From assembly GCA_025403435.1 (NCBI GenBank), contig CM046347.1, positions 19,301,507 through 19,365,506 of the forward strand: DNA of 64,000 nucleotides, read 5' to 3'. Below the pieces are notes generated by a model, which was given only the letters and a program-made list of their open reading frames with translations, was not told the origin of the DNA and did not search any database. This DNA is from Artocarpus heterophyllus. Its lineage: Eukaryota; Streptophyta; Magnoliopsida; Rosales; Moraceae. Numbering within the stretch: position 1 is the stretch's first letter; the number at the start of each line of letters is the position of its first letter. A program made the translations under genes and the position numbers. This document shows, in pieces, positions 22,341 to 33,952 of this stretch.

Positions 22341-24865
22341 AACAATCACATGAATTGCATCATCAGTCACATAAATTCACCAGTCACTTCTTCGTTAATC
22401 GAGGAATTCAATTTGATCTTTTTGATCTATTTTTCAATTTCTTGTCCTTCTCTTCACCGGTAGACGAGATTTTTGGCATCCACTATTGGATGGGCGATTT
22501 TCAAATTGGACAGTTGTGCGTTAAGGAACCAATTTGCATATTATAGATCAAATCAATCCCACTTTTCATTTTATTTTCGATTTGCTATACTGAACAAATT
22601 TTCCTTTTTCATTTTGTTCGACAAATAAATTTCTTCACAGAAGAAGTCGAAATCTTCATTGCAACCAGCATGCATAAACATTTTTCAAGTTTCTCTCTAA
22701 TTTCTTCTGAAACTGTAAGATTTTTTAAGCAGTGAGTTTTATTTAAAGTTCAAGTGTTGTATCTTTTTATTCTGATATTGTAATGTCCGTTAATTAAAAC
22801 AAGTTTAATTTATGCTTAATTTAAATGATTGGTGTGTCAATTTAATTTGATTTATCATCTTTCATGACTCATGTTGCTTGTAAAATTTTTATTACATATT
22901 ATTTAGCTTCAAAATTCTGTTCAGATTGAATTTTACATGTTATTTAGCTTTAAGATTCTGGTCAGAGTGAATTTGTAATGAATTTTTTCTATTTTTCTGA
23001 ATTTTTAAGTTTATCCAACACTCACCCATTTTACCAAAGTGCCACCCCAGCTGATCAAAAAGTCTACAGGTGAAAAACACTGCCCAACACTCCGATAATT
23101 GAAAGCATACACTCCATAAGTCTGATAAAACCAAGAAACACAACCCTTTCCTCCCCAAAAATCAGAGGCAAAAACCCCCATAAGCGCACGTGCGCAATCT
23201 TGATCAATGAAAATGAAGTTTGAAGAACTCATCCTAAAACCAAAATTGAGGTAAGATTTCAGAAGGAAATCTGATATCTATTTCACTTGCTTTTAATATG
23301 AATTTCTCCTTTGGTTTTCATTGGGTAGATTTGGGTTGAGTTTTTCAAAATACAAAATAATCCAAATCCACCCAATGTAAATATATATGCAAAATATTTA
23401 TTATATATTTAATATTGTAATTTCATTATAATCTTATACTTAAAAATAAATTAAAATAACTTTTGTTTTCTTCAAAAAATTAATAGCATAATTTACAAAG
23501 ACTTCTTCTCTTTGGTTTCAGACATTTCGTTTTTTACTTTCTAGTTTTTGGTTTCTAATACACATTCCACTAGACAATCTCTTAAAAAGAATAAAAAATA
23601 AAAAAAGACTTTATTACTTTCCACTCCAGCATAAACACTTGCCACCACGTTTGTATTTCATTCACAACCTTACCTATTTAAGTATATATTTCTTCACTTC
23701 AAAGTCCACAAAAAAGCCCTCTCTCTTATCGTCGCCAACCTCCACATCCACGCCTCTCTCACCTGGTCTTCTTCTCGCTGGCATCGTCAACCCTTGGTTA
23801 TTTGTTTGCTTAGTTTTTATTATGTTTTGTTTGTTATGTATGATTTATGTGTTAAAGCTTTGTTAGACATCTAATAGGCAATAAATTTTAGATTTTTTTC
23901 TTTAGGTTGAATTTTTTTCTTATTTATAATCTTTAATCCGATCAATTCACCCAATCTACTCAAACCTTAACTGGGTAGGTAAGCTTTTAAAGTTTGGGTT
24001 GATTAGGTATATTAGATTTAAAATCAGTCCACTCGAACTTTGATTAAATGGGTTGAAAAATCTCATAAATCCATTCAAACCACCTGATGTTCACTTCTAT
24101 TTAAAACAGATTTTGAGATAAGAAACTGATTAGATTATTTTTGAGTTTATTTTGATCTAATTGAATATTTGAATATCAATGCTCAGACTTTGATGTTCAA
24201 ATTTGGGAAAATACTTTAATGTCTGAATGACTATATGCCATTCCTTTTTAGAACGGAATAACTAGATGCCATTCCTTTCTATAACCGAATGAATGAAGGT
24301 GTTTTTTTTTTTTTCAAGCCATCTTTGGAAATTACTCGAGCCCCACGTCGGAAGCCATTCATGCTAGAGCACAAGAATTCCATTTCTTCCTCCATAAATA
24401 CCTTTCATCCTCTAGGAGAGAAAGAGAGCGAACCTTAGCTAGGCAAAAGTATGTATGTTAATTATATATTTCCCCTTTCTATGATCAACCACTCTTTCCA
24501 CCATTAACCTCAAGCGTTAACCTAGAGCCAGATATTGAAAACTTTGACACTATTGCTTTTGAGAATGTAGATTGCAACAACCTCGATTGAATGGTCAATT
24601 GTAACGACAAAAGCACTGAGGATTATGACAAGAATATTGGTACACGCTAATCTTGGAGGGTGTTATTGTTTAGATCATCAATCTCTCCGATTCCCTACGT
24701 GTTTGCCTGTTGGTTCTCATTCTATTAGGCATCACTGGCGTTCACATGGTCTGCAAAGTCATCACCTTACTGCATATTATTCTATCTCGCCACCGACAAT
24801 TCGTCGAGAACGTTGGCCATATTTTGGACTAGGTCTACCAAGGCTCCAACTCGTTCCCCCAAGAG
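22341..24865. other. Unassigned region, no supported gene
   Basis: AT-rich sequence with small chance frames. 23325-24110 has repeated GGGTTGA/GGGTTGG-like words that recall hAT-type internal sequence. A TATA-like TCCATAAATACC occurs near 24392, followed by purine-rich leader-like sequence. 24625-24870 has a frame rich in His, Ser and Arg with no recognisable domain. Nothing here is strong enough to call. Confidence 0.3.
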
Positions 24866-27064
24866 TGTAAAACCCCTAAAAACACATAAGTATTTATGGA
24901 GTTGATAGTGAACTTAGATTTTTTTTAAAAAAAATTTTGTGTGTGCATGATGCCAAATGAAATTTAAATCTGAATTTCTTATATCATTCTTAACTGTTTC
25001 AAATCTGAGATTTGTATGAAACCTCTCTGATGTAGAGATCATTTGATAAATTTTGTACTTGATACCATGAATGCATAATTCAAGTAAATATTTGTGTCAT
25101 GATCTTAAAGTATGTTAGTGGATATGGTGATATATCCCATGGAAAAAAAAAAATAGAGAAAGATCATACTTATAAAATTGTCACTATGAACTCTATGATG
25201 ACACAGTTCCAAATTTGACTTGGTAGATTTTCTCGAAGCGAGCTAACAATGTCAACAAGTCTCCGAAATGATTAATAACATATCATGGATGACATTTTCA
25301 GTCAAATTAGATTGCAGAAGTCATCGAAGTACTCAAATGAGAAATAGATGTAGATTAACTTAATGAGGTCAAAATTGTTAATAGAAATTACTGGGGAGAT
25401 AATTAGGTCGTAAGCCATTAGAGACAAAATGGAGAGGGCCAACATTAGGATTAGATTTGATCAATGGTTAGGATTAAAGTAAGCGTGATCAAGGGTGGAT
25501 ATCACATAGGTGAAGAATCAAGGGCTAAGATTCAACTTGGAATTCCAGGGACTTTTTGTTGACTTGATTTGAATGGGAGAGACTTAAGTGGAAGGTATCT
25601 TTTGCATAGGATTAGACTAAGGACGTGTATGTAATTATGGCATGAAATGGTTTGATAATGGCATGATAACAGTTCTAGAGATATTCTGCAAGTTTGACTT
25701 TTGAAACACTTAATTTGAACATAAAATAACAAGGTTTTGCAAGTTACAAGTTTAGGATACTGCACAATAATCTTGATGTCCAGCTGCCAATACATCATCT
25801 TTTGAATATGTTATACTTTGAGTTAGGCTACGAAATTTTTTATGAATCAACTAAAAATAATAAGCTTTCCAAGAAGCTATCATAAGCCTCAATACGATTT
25901 TTGTACAATTTAATTATTATGGATTTTTTAAGTTGGGTACTGAACCGGAGAAAGCTAGCACAACTCATGGATAAAATGTCCAAAATCTTGAAGTGGTAGT
26001 TGAGTCTTTGGAATATGGATTAGAAGAAGTTATTATAGAGTATAAGGATCACTGTGTCAAGATTTCATAGGCAACGAACCTAAGATGAGCCCAGACTCGC
26101 ATTTTAGTGATTCTAGGGACTAGATTGCAAAAATAAGTAACTAAAGGGGAGAAAATGAAATAGTGAGATTTCTGGATCCCCTAGGATGCCATGGTGGCAG
26201 TAAGGAGGGTCATTTGGTTGTCCCAAATGATATTAGACCAAAAATCTAAGTTGGGACAAATTTAGACTGCCGGTTGAGGACTAGATTGAAGAAAAAAGAC
26301 TAAAATAGGACTAGTTTGTGAAATTGAAACTAGAAGTGTAAAGCCTCAAAAGTCGAGAAATGCAATTAGTGGATTTATTAGACTGTTTTTGTATTATTCG
26401 TTGCCAAAGTAAAAATTCAATGATATATTTTAAGATATACATATTCTGAAATGTAAATTGAACCATTCGAGACATTTTTTCAAATTTCTATTTTTTGCTA
26501 CCAACTTTTCAAAAATTACAATTTCGCCACTGTTTTAAGGGGAAACAAAAAAGTTTTCCATTTGATCTTCTTCTGTTGTTCTACATGGTTTGCCCCGATT
26601 CCGCTGCCTTCAACTTTCTGAAGCTTCATCCTCAATCACCGTTGACTTGACTCAACTGTTTCTTTTCTTTTCCTTAGTTTATTGAAGCCAAGAATTATTA
26701 AACTTATCTCATCACCTTTACTCGTTTACTTCTTCTACTTTCTCTTATGAGTTCTGTTGCAGCATAAAACCAAACCAGATTCTTCGTGGAAATCAAAGCA
26801 ATAAAACCTTAACAACTTAGGAAAAAACACATGGGGAAACTTGAAATTTTTAATGGAATTTCAGTCAAGAACCAGATTAAAGGATTCAAAACAAGTGAGT
26901 ATCTATGGATAGGCAGACACGTATGACGGAGAGTATTATTTTGCCAACAAGGTAGGATTTTAATCCCTTTCTTAGTAGCCCGTATTTGTTCTTTAGAGTT
27001 TTGGCCAAAGCAATTTTTGAGCAGAAGAATTTGAAAAAAGGGCAAAAAAAAAATTCTTAATTAA
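24866..27064 (+). other. Possible old gypsy LTR, 5' part, split by element A
   Basis: TGTAAAACCCCTAAAAAC at 24866 resembles the start of plant Ty3/gypsy LTRs. There is no coding content over 2.2 kb. Past the element A insertion, 36960-37060 has TTGAGCTTTGCTCATGTTTTATTG, similar to GAGCCTTTCGCTCACGTTTTATTG in the R/U5 part of the element A LTR. Together these suggest an older LTR that A split. The far end is not defined, so this is tentative. Confidence 0.3.
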
Positions 27065-27069
27065 GAAAA
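27065..27069. repeat. Target site duplication of element A, left
   Basis: GAAAA, identical to 36129-36133. Confidence 0.9.
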
Positions 27070-27344
27070 TGTAACGTCCCGAAATTTATTTAATATTAAT
27101 GTAATGTGAATGATGAATTAGTATGCCATAATTAAAGTTTTAACATTTATTAGACTATTTGGTTGGATTTTTTGAATTTTTGGTTGTTTTGTTAAATTAA
27201 TGAATTCGAAGGATTTCTTATTGTTTTAAAATGATGTTTTGAGTTTTAAAACACAACAATTTGTAAAATGTTAAAAATACTCCGTTTTGCAAAACCGTGG
27301 GTGGCACATGGTTTTCGCACAGTAAAACCGCCCACCGATTTTCT

Positions 27345-27356
27345 CTATTTATTTCC
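27345..27356 (+). promoter_or_regulatory. Possible TATA element of the element A/B LTR
   Basis: CTATTTATTTCC precedes a long CT-rich tract (27356-27450), resembling a plant TATA plus pyrimidine-rich leader. The same arrangement occurs in all four A/B LTRs (near 34241, 42840 and 49761). The transcription start is not proven by sequence alone. Confidence 0.35.
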
Positions 27357-27917
27357 TTCCTTCCTCTCTCTCTCCTCACTCTCCTGCAACACCTCTCTCT
27401 CTCTTCTCTCTCTCTCTCGGCAGCTCACTCTCTCTCTCAATTCTCTCTCTAATTTTTGAAACCACATTCGAATCCAAGCTTCGGGACAGCAAGGAGGAAG
27501 CTCGGGGACGTGATTCGGCAACCGAGAACGCGGATTGAAGCTTCGATTCGAGGTTAGATTCGAAATTTCTAAACTTTTTACAAAATTTCCAATTTTGTGT
27601 GTTTTTGAAATCTAAGTTGTTTTAGCTTAGAAAACCGTGGATTTGTGTTAAATGAGCTTAGAACAACTAGAATCTAAGCTTAGATTGAAGAAAAATGGAT
27701 TGAATTCAAGATTTTTCATTTTTCTCCTCTTTTTCTCATTTTTGGATTTTTGAGGATTTCGAGTTTAAATGTTGATTAAATGATTCCAAACATGTTTTAG
27801 AATGTTTTTCTATCAAGTATAGTTGTTTTTCATGCCTGGGATTTGAGAAAAACAGGTTAGAAACAAGATTTAGATTTTGGGGATCGAGAAACCCGTGGCT
27901 GGGATTTCTGGGTTTTC

Positions 27918-28075
27918 CCAGTTCGACAGGCCGGAGTGATGATCGGCAGGCCGGTGTTCTTCCGACCGGCAGGCCGAATCTGGAGAAATGTTCGGCAGGC
28001 CGAACCTTGTTTCCGGCAGGCCGAACTATGCAGTTCGGCAGGCCGAAGCAGGGCGTCCGGCAGGCTGACCGAGGC
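27918..28075. repeat. Array of seven dyad 14-mers in the 5' LTR of A
   Basis: Seven boxes of the form TTCGGC-AG-GCCGAA (variants CCGGC.., ..GCCGGT, ..GCTGAC) lie within 160 bp. Each perfect box has 6-bp inverted arms around AG. The block is GC-rich inside an AT-rich LTR. The copy in the 3' LTR has eight boxes. Confidence 0.85.
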
Positions 28076-29222
28076 ATGGAAAATTTTGTGATTTTTACCC
28101 GATTTCACTGTTTTGAACCCTGATTTAAATCCCAACCTTATAGGATGATTTTAATGATACAAATGGCACACTGGGACATCATGAAATGATTTAGTAACAT
28201 AGAATGTCTCGAACTAGATATTGATTGACTTAGTTTGTATCTAGGATCGTTCGTGGTTCCGTGGAGCTAACGTATAGCGGACCGAGATTACGGTGTGGGG
28301 TACCGGCACGAGTATTGAGGTAGGACTTCTATCCTATTTCTTTGGTAGCCTGGTTTTGAAATGATTTGGCTTTGAAAAGGATTTCTATCAAATGTTTTCA
28401 ACGGTTGTTTGAAAATGGTTTTATCGGTTATATTTTAATATACCGTGATTATGAAATGAACTTCATAATAAATGTAACTGACAACACTCGGTAATTGGGT
28501 TTTGAATGACAATGATAATAAACACTAAGGCATGATGCCATATCAGAGATCGGGTCGTGTAGCGATCGACCTTGGGGGCAGGTCCCGAAACCCAGCTGGG
28601 CCACTACGGTGGTGATATCATGGTTTGCCTAGGTAAAAGTAAATTGGTGTTTTGATTTGACGAGTAGACTGTTCTGTGTCAGGACGGCTTTACTCAAATT
28701 GTTTATTTATTTATTTATTTATTTAAGTTTCCTTTGAATAACTTCTAATAATGTTGTGTTCCTTTGCGTTAAACTATTTTATAAAACATTGTCCTACTGA
28801 GCCTTTCGCTCACGTTTTATTGTTTTAAATTTCCCCCCCTTCTAGGTGGTTTCCCATTTAGGTTTGGAGAAGATTCTTCGGACCGAACTCAGGAGCAATA
28901 GGAGAATTTATTTACATTCTGTATTTATTAATCAAGGCATGTAAGACTTAACTTTATTTGTACTTGGACTGTAATTGTATTTGTGATATTGTCAGATCCA
29001 TGTGTGTGCACAAGTCGTGGGTTGTGGAACCCATATTCGCGGTTTTTATTTAATTATTATTATTTGCTTAATATTTATAAATTCTTTTATAAAATGTGGT
29101 GGAAAATCTTCTTAATTTCTTACTTAATTGGATTCTCAAACTCTCGGTTTTTAATTAAATTCTCTTTTAATTAATCTAAATATTCTGCCACGTCACCTCC
29201 CGTACTTCGGGGCGTGACAGAA

Positions 29223-29234
29223 TGGTATCAGAGC
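29223..29234 (+). other. Primer binding site, initiator Met-tRNA (element A)
   Basis: TGGTATCAGAGC, three bases after the LTR end. This matches the 3' end of plant initiator Met-tRNA and primes minus-strand DNA synthesis. Confidence 0.93.
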
Positions 29235-29324
29235 TCAAGGTTATGAACCTTGGGAATTGTGCACACATAGGTTTGACAATGAAATACCTCTGACAGTCCA
29301 AATTTTGTTTTCAGAAGTGAGAGA

Positions 29325-32270
29325 ATGGCACCTAGATGTCGTTCGACTGCTGACGCCGAGTTTGGAAATGATGAGAGCATGATGAGGTCTATGTTTGCGG
29401 CTTTCCGGCAGATGGCAGCCAGGGCTAGACCGGAAGACTCCAGTGTTGGTAGTCGGCATGCTTTCTTTAAGGAATTTCAGCGGGCGTCTATTCCGACTTT
29501 TGATGGCAACGGGGATCCGCAGTTAGCAGAGTATTGGTTGGATTCGATCTTGAAGCATCTTGATACTCTTGGTGTGCCTGAGGAGTATCGTGTGGAGTTT
29601 ACGGCTTATAAGCTCGAGGGTGGCGCCAAAACCTGGTGGAAACAAACTAAGCGTCTGGAGCACGGTGGCGATATCGGTTGGGACAAGTTCGAGGATCTGT
29701 TCTATGATCGGTATTTTCCGCAGGGATATAGAGACCAGAAGGCAGCTGAGTTTTATAGATTGCAGCAGGGTGATCTATCAGTTCGAGAGTATGAGGCGAA
29801 GTTTAACGAGTTGGCTAGGTTTGCTCCATCAGTTGTGGCATCGGAGCGCGAGAAATGCATCAAGTTTCAGGAAGGACTCAAGGCTCCTATTCGGCGGCAG
29901 TTGGTTGCTCTACGGCTTAGGGGTTTCGGAGAGCTTGTGTCGTCGGCGATCTCCGTGGAGAATGATTACGTGCAGTATTGTGAGGACAGAGCCAAGGCTT
30001 CAGGAGGACCGCAGAGGAGTGGCAGGAAGAGCATTAGTAGTCGTCTAGCTCCGGGGAAAGGCAAGCAAGGCGGTGCGACCAGTGGCAGCAGCAGTTCGTC
30101 TGGCAGCGGGCGCAGCAATCCCTACAGCTTTCATTGTCATTTCTGTCAGCAGCCCGGACACATCAAGAGGAATTGCCCGATCAGGAGTGCTCGTCTTGGA
30201 TCGCAGACTGGGGAGGATGCCAGTCGTTCATCTCAGCCTCAGCCTCAGACCCTACCTCCGCCTCCGCAGTACCCGCAGTTGCAGTATCCGCAGTTTTCTC
30301 CTCAGCAATTCTCATATCCGGCACGGGGGCAGCAGCCGCAGTATTTTCAGCGCAGTGTTCCTCAGTATAGAGCTCCGAGTACAGGTAGTGTGCAGTCATC
30401 TCCATCTCAGCAGCATCGGCCGAGTAATCCAGGACCCAGTAATGTTGGTAGAGGAAAAGGGAAAGCGCCAGTGCAGGTTCATGCAATGGCATCTGGAGGG
30501 ACAGATTCTCAGACTGGTAACGCGGTTGTCGATGGTATGATTTTGGTTTCCAGATCTCTAGCTCGCGTTTTATTTGATACTGGTGCCTCTCATTCTCTCA
30601 TTTCGAGCTCTTTTGTACATGCCTTGGGATTAGAAGTAGAAGAGTTTAAGGAACCCCTAGTTATAACTTCTCCCTTGGGGCGGGTGTGTGTAAATTGTAT
30701 GTGTAAATCTTGTAAAATAAAGATTGGGGATGAGATTTTGAAAAGTGATTTGATTATACTCCCCATGAGTTCCTATGATGTGATCTTAGGGATGGACTGG
30801 TTGTCCAGGTATAGTGCAGTTGTGGACTGCCAACTTAGAAAAGTGACCCTAGTGTCTGATAGGGGGACAGTAATCACTTACCAGGGTGGTGGTGATTGGC
30901 TAATGAGTGAGCGTCTCATGAAGTCATGTCTAGGAGGGCGAAGGAATCTAGATTGTTTTGCTTTTCTTGCCAATCTAGATTGCGAGCCCTATGTTTCGAG
31001 TAGTAGTGTAGCGATTCCGGTGGTTGGTGAGTTCGAGGATGTCTTCCCCGACGAGTTATCAGGATTACCACCGCATCGGGAGATTGAGTTTGGTATCGAG
31101 TTGTTTCCAGGGACATCACCGATTTCTATGGCACCTTATCGGATGGCGCCGACAGAAATGAAGGAATTGAGGAAGCAACTTCAGGAGCTTGCTGATAAAG
31201 GATATATTCGGAATAGCACATCTCCGTGGGGAGCACCATTTTTGTTCGCTAAGAAGCACGATGGGACTCTCAGGTTATGTGTGGATTATAGGCAGCTGAA
31301 TCGTGTTACGGTGAAGAACAAGTATCCCTTGCCTAGGATTGATGAACTATTTGATCAGTTGGGAGGTTCGCGATACTTCTCGAAGATTGACTTGCGTTCA
31401 GGTTATCATCAGCTCAGGATCAAGGAAGAGGATATTCCCAAGACAGCTTTTAGGACTCGGTATGGGCACTTCGAGTTTCTGGTCATGTCTTTTGGGTTGA
31501 CGAATGCTCCAGCAGCTTTTATGGATCTGATGAACAGGGTATTTAGGCCGTATCTGGATCAGTTTGTGATCGTGTTCATCGATGATATTCTTGTGTATTC
31601 TAAGACTTGGGAGGAGCATGAGCAGCATCTTCGGATCGTGCTTCAGACTCTACGGGAGCACCAGTTGTATGCTAAGAGGGAAAAATGTGAGTTCTGGTTG
31701 ACCGAGGTCAAGTTTCTGGGTCATGTCATTTCGGAGCATGGTATTTCAGTGGATCCATCCAAGATTGAAGCTATATTGGAGTGGGAACGACCAAGGAATG
31801 TAGCGGAGATTCGTAGCTTCTTAGGTCTTGCTGGATATTACAGGAAATTTGTAAAGGATTTTTCAAAGATTGCAGCTCCGTTGACGAGATTGATCAAGAA
31901 AAACGTCAGGTTTGAGTGGGATGAAGACTGTGAGTCTGCTTTTCAGGAATTGAAGAACCGGTTGACTTCAGCTCCAGTATTAGTTATTCCTAATATTGAC
32001 GAGCCGTATGAGGTTTATGCGGATGCTTCAGGGCACAGACTTGGATGCGTGTTGATGCAGCATAGTCGTGTAGTTGCGTATGGATCGAGACAACTACGAC
32101 CTCACGAGCGGAATTATCCTACTCACGATTTAGAGCTTGCGGCGGTGATCTACGCGCTGAAGATTTGGAGGTGTTACTTGTATGGAGCATCGTTTCAGGT
32201 CTTCTCCGATCACAAGAGTTTGAGGCATTTGTTCACTCCGAGGGATCTCAACTTGAGGCAGCGTAGATAG
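29325..32270 (+). CDS. gag-pol: Element A Gag-protease-RT-RNase H polyprotein, ended by a premature TAG
   Basis: A 981-residue open frame from ATG 29325, 105 bp after the LTR. Gag occupies roughly residues 1-300, with a zinc knuckle [14 protein letters not shown] (Cys271-Cys284) after a Ser/Gly-rich linker and before a Pro/Gln-rich stretch. The aspartic protease has [10 protein letters not shown] with Asp418. RT covers about residues 590-820 and keeps the FIDDIL motif (Asp753, Asp754). RNase H starts near [11 protein letters not shown] (Asp900). The frame ends at TAG 32268-32270, where element B has TGG, so this is a nonsense mutation inside the RNase H/linker region. Without readthrough, the product would lack integrase. 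Capsid, protease and RT residues look intact. Confidence 0.95.
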   Translation: MAPRCRSTADAEFGNDESMMRSMFAAFRQMAARARPEDSSVGSRHAFFKEFQRASIPTFDGNGDPQLAEYWLDSILKHLDTLGVPEEYRVEFTAYKLEGGAKTWWKQTKRLEHGGDIGWDKFEDLFYDRYFPQGYRDQKAAEFYRLQQGDLSVREYEAKFNELARFAPSVVASEREKCIKFQEGLKAPIRRQLVALRLRGFGELVSSAISVENDYVQYCEDRAKASGGPQRSGRKSISSRLAPGKGKQGGATSGSSSSSGSGRSNPYSFHCHFCQQPGHIKRNCPIRSARLGSQTGEDASRSSQPQPQTLPPPPQYPQLQYPQFSPQQFSYPARGQQPQYFQRSVPQYRAPSTGSVQSSPSQQHRPSNPGPSNVGRGKGKAPVQVHAMASGGTDSQTGNAVVDGMILVSRSLARVLFDTGASHSLISSSFVHALGLEVEEFKEPLVITSPLGRVCVNCMCKSCKIKIGDEILKSDLIILPMSSYDVILGMDWLSRYSAVVDCQLRKVTLVSDRGTVITYQGGGDWLMSERLMKSCLGGRRNLDCFAFLANLDCEPYVSSSSVAIPVVGEFEDVFPDELSGLPPHREIEFGIELFPGTSPISMAPYRMAPTEMKELRKQLQELADKGYIRNSTSPWGAPFLFAKKHDGTLRLCVDYRQLNRVTVKNKYPLPRIDELFDQLGGSRYFSKIDLRSGYHQLRIKEEDIPKTAFRTRYGHFEFLVMSFGLTNAPAAFMDLMNRVFRPYLDQFVIVFIDDILVYSKTWEEHEQHLRIVLQTLREHQLYAKREKCEFWLTEVKFLGHVISEHGISVDPSKIEAILEWERPRNVAEIRSFLGLAGYYRKFVKDFSKIAAPLTRLIKKNVRFEWDEDCESAFQELKNRLTSAPVLVIPNIDEPYEVYADASGHRLGCVLMQHSRVVAYGSRQLRPHERNYPTHDLELAAVIYALKIWRCYLYGASFQVFSDHKSLRHLFTPRDLNLRQRR

Positions 32271-32579
32271 GTGGAGTACATGGAGGATTATGATTTCGCG
32301 TTGCAGTATCATCCCGGAAAAGCTAATGTGGTCGCGGACGCGCTTAGCAGGAAGTCTTCAGGGATTCTCGCTTGTTTGATTTTTGAGGACTGGAGCAAGG
32401 ATGCGACAGTGAGTGAGTATCGGCTACAGTATCATGAAGACGGTGATCGAGTTTTGTTATATCATGTGGAAGCGACTCCAGCTCTTGTTCGGATGGTGAA
32501 GCAAGGTCAGTGGCAGGATCGACATTTGTAGGGGATTTGGTCGCGGATTTAGAACGGGGAGCAGTTTGAAGAATGGAGC
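32271..32579 (+). pseudogene. pol: Element A RNase H tail and linker with further stops
   Basis: This continues the same frame as the upstream polyprotein. It holds the end of RNase H ([17 protein letters not shown]) and the linker to integrase. Two more TAG codons lie at 32529-32531 and 32550-32552, where element B has glutamine codons. All three nonsense codons of A fall within 285 bp. Each is explained by one C-to-T change on one strand or the other. Confidence 0.9.
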
Positions 32580-33917
32580 GTGCATGCAGATGGATCGTTG
32601 TACTTCCGGGAGCGTCTTGCAGTTCCAGTTATCGCCGAGGTGACGAAAGCCGTTCTAGACGAAGCTCATAGGTCTCAGTTTGCTATTCATCCGGGGAGCA
32701 CCAAGATGTATCGTGATTTGAAGAGGCACTATTGGTGGAGAGGCATGAAGAAAGATGTTCACGAGTACGTGGCCAAGTGTTCGACGTGTCTTCAGGTGAA
32801 AGCTGAGCACCAGAAGCCTGCAGGTCAGCTTCAGCCGCTTCCTATTCCAGGGTGGAAATGGGAGCATGTGACGATGGATTTTCTCACAGGTTTACCGAGG
32901 ACGGAGCAGCGGCACGATGCAGTTTGGGTTGTGGTCGATAGGTTGACGAAATCGACGCATTTCATTCCGTTTAGGTCGACGTGTTCTAGGAAGATTCTCG
33001 GGGAGTTGTATATGCAGAACATTGTGAGGTTGCATGGAGTTCCTTTGTCCATCACCTCTGATCGAGACACCAGGTTTAATGCTAAGTACTGGAGGAGTTT
33101 TCAGGAGGCCTTGGGTACGGATTTGAACTTCAGTACGGCGTTTCATCCTCAGACTGATGGGCAGTCTGAGCGGGTTATTCAGGTTCTCGAAGATATGTTG
33201 CGTGCTTGTGCGTTGGACTTCGGCGGGAATTGGAAGCAATATTTGCATTTGGCGGAGTTCGCGTACAACAACAGTTATCAGGCGAGTATCGGTATGGCAC
33301 CATTTGAGGCATTGTATGGGCGACCGTGTTGGTCGCCTGTGTGTTGGGCCGAACCGGAAGATAGAGTTATTCTTGGGCCAGATGAGATTCGTGACAGCAA
33401 CGAGAAAGTCGCGGTGATTCGGGATTGGTTGAGAGCAGCTCAGAGTCGACAGAAGAGCTACGCAGATAGGAGACGTAGACCCTTAGAGTTCGCGGTTGGA
33501 GATTTTGTTCTCTTGAGGGTGTCACCTCGTAAGGGAACTATGCGGTTCGGAGTGAGTGGGAAGCTCGCGCCGAGGTATATCGGGCCGTTCGAGATCACTC
33601 AGCGTGTTGGTGTGGTTGCTTATCGGCTTGATCTTTCGCCCGAACTTTCTCATGTGCATGATGTGTTTCATGTGTCGATGCTTAGGAAGTGTCCACCTGA
33701 GCAGGGTAAGATAGTATCGTTTCGCGATGTGCAGGTTCAGGAGGATACGACGTACGAAGAAGTGCCGATTCAGATTATCGACCGGAAAGTGATTAGCTTG
33801 CGTCGTCGTGAGATACCGTTGGTAAAGGTTGTGTGGCAGCATCATGGGGTTGATGAAGCCACTTGGGAATTAGAGTCGAGTATGCGGGAGCTGTATCCGC
33901 ATTTGTTTTGTTTTTGA
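32580..33917 (+). CDS. pol: Element A integrase with GPY/F module and chromodomain
   Basis: The in-frame continuation, 445 residues from the first ATG after the stops (not a natural start; in an intact element it is part of the polyprotein). The zinc-binding HHCC region is around HPGSTKMYRDLKRHYWW and KCSTC. The catalytic triad is Asp1185 (MDFLTG), Asp1246 (SDRDTRF) and Glu1282 (GQSERV), numbered from the polyprotein start, with exactly 35 residues between the last two (DD35E). KLAPRYIGPFEI is the GPY/F module. The C-terminal KVVWQHHGVDEATWE and RELYPHLF form the chromodomain that directs integration to heterochromatin in chromoviruses. Catalytic residues look intact. The frame ends at TGA 33915-33917. 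Confidence 0.93.
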   Translation: MHADGSLYFRERLAVPVIAEVTKAVLDEAHRSQFAIHPGSTKMYRDLKRHYWWRGMKKDVHEYVAKCSTCLQVKAEHQKPAGQLQPLPIPGWKWEHVTMDFLTGLPRTEQRHDAVWVVVDRLTKSTHFIPFRSTCSRKILGELYMQNIVRLHGVPLSITSDRDTRFNAKYWRSFQEALGTDLNFSTAFHPQTDGQSERVIQVLEDMLRACALDFGGNWKQYLHLAEFAYNNSYQASIGMAPFEALYGRPCWSPVCWAEPEDRVILGPDEIRDSNEKVAVIRDWLRAAQSRQKSYADRRRRPLEFAVGDFVLLRVSPRKGTMRFGVSGKLAPRYIGPFEITQRVGVVAYRLDLSPELSHVHDVFHVSMLRKCPPEQGKIVSFRDVQVQEDTTYEEVPIQIIDRKVISLRRREIPLVKVVWQHHGVDEATWELESSMRELYPHLFCF

Positions 33918-33927
33918 AATGAGTTGT

Positions 33928-33947
33928 AAATTTCGAGGACGAAATTT
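33928..33947 (+). other. Pre-PPT dyad (element A)
   Basis: AAATTTCG-AGGA-CGAAATTT is a perfect 8-bp inverted repeat around AGGA, just upstream of the polypurine tract. Diverged versions occur in the same place in elements B (49451-49470), C (11007-11027) and D (57778-57799). Confidence 0.8.
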
Positions 33948-33952
33948 CTTTT

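Larger units (their letters stand above)
27070..29219 (+). repeat. 5' LTR of element A (2150 bp)
   Basis: Starts TGTAACGTCCCGAA and ends TTCGGGGCGTGACA, a ~14-bp imperfect inverted repeat. It contains CT-rich leader-like sequence (27356-27450), a GC-rich array of seven TTCGGCAGGCCGAA-type boxes (27918-28075) and a conserved GAGCCTTTCGCTCACG block near 28799. It differs from the 3' LTR mainly by transitions, by loss of one 21-bp box unit and by a longer (ATTT)n run near 28700. Confidence 0.97.

Noticed and set aside
22940..23232. Two overlapping minus-strand frames as a host exon
   Set aside because: No motif recognised, no splice signals that make sense together, and no neighbouring exons.
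24625..24870. Plus-strand 81-codon frame as a host gene
   Set aside because: Biased His/Ser/Arg composition without a domain; it runs into a likely LTR start at 24866.
27736..28135. Minus-strand frames of 92-113 codons in the LTRs of A and B (also near 34834, 43246-43661 and 50164-50585) rich in Cys, Arg, Pro and Leu
   Set aside because: They are translations of the repeated GGCAGGCCGAA boxes and move with the LTR; no domain, no start context and no independent conservation.
32268..32270. Programmed readthrough of the TAG in element A as normal expression of integrase
   Set aside because: Element B has TGG at this position and two further TAG codons follow in A, so random nonsense mutation is the simpler explanation.
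29560..33845. Long alternative frames overlapping the gag-pol of A and B on both strands (for example 30073-30540, 45092-46036, 33522-33845)
   Set aside because: They are shadows of the GC-richer real polyprotein frame and carry no known domain.
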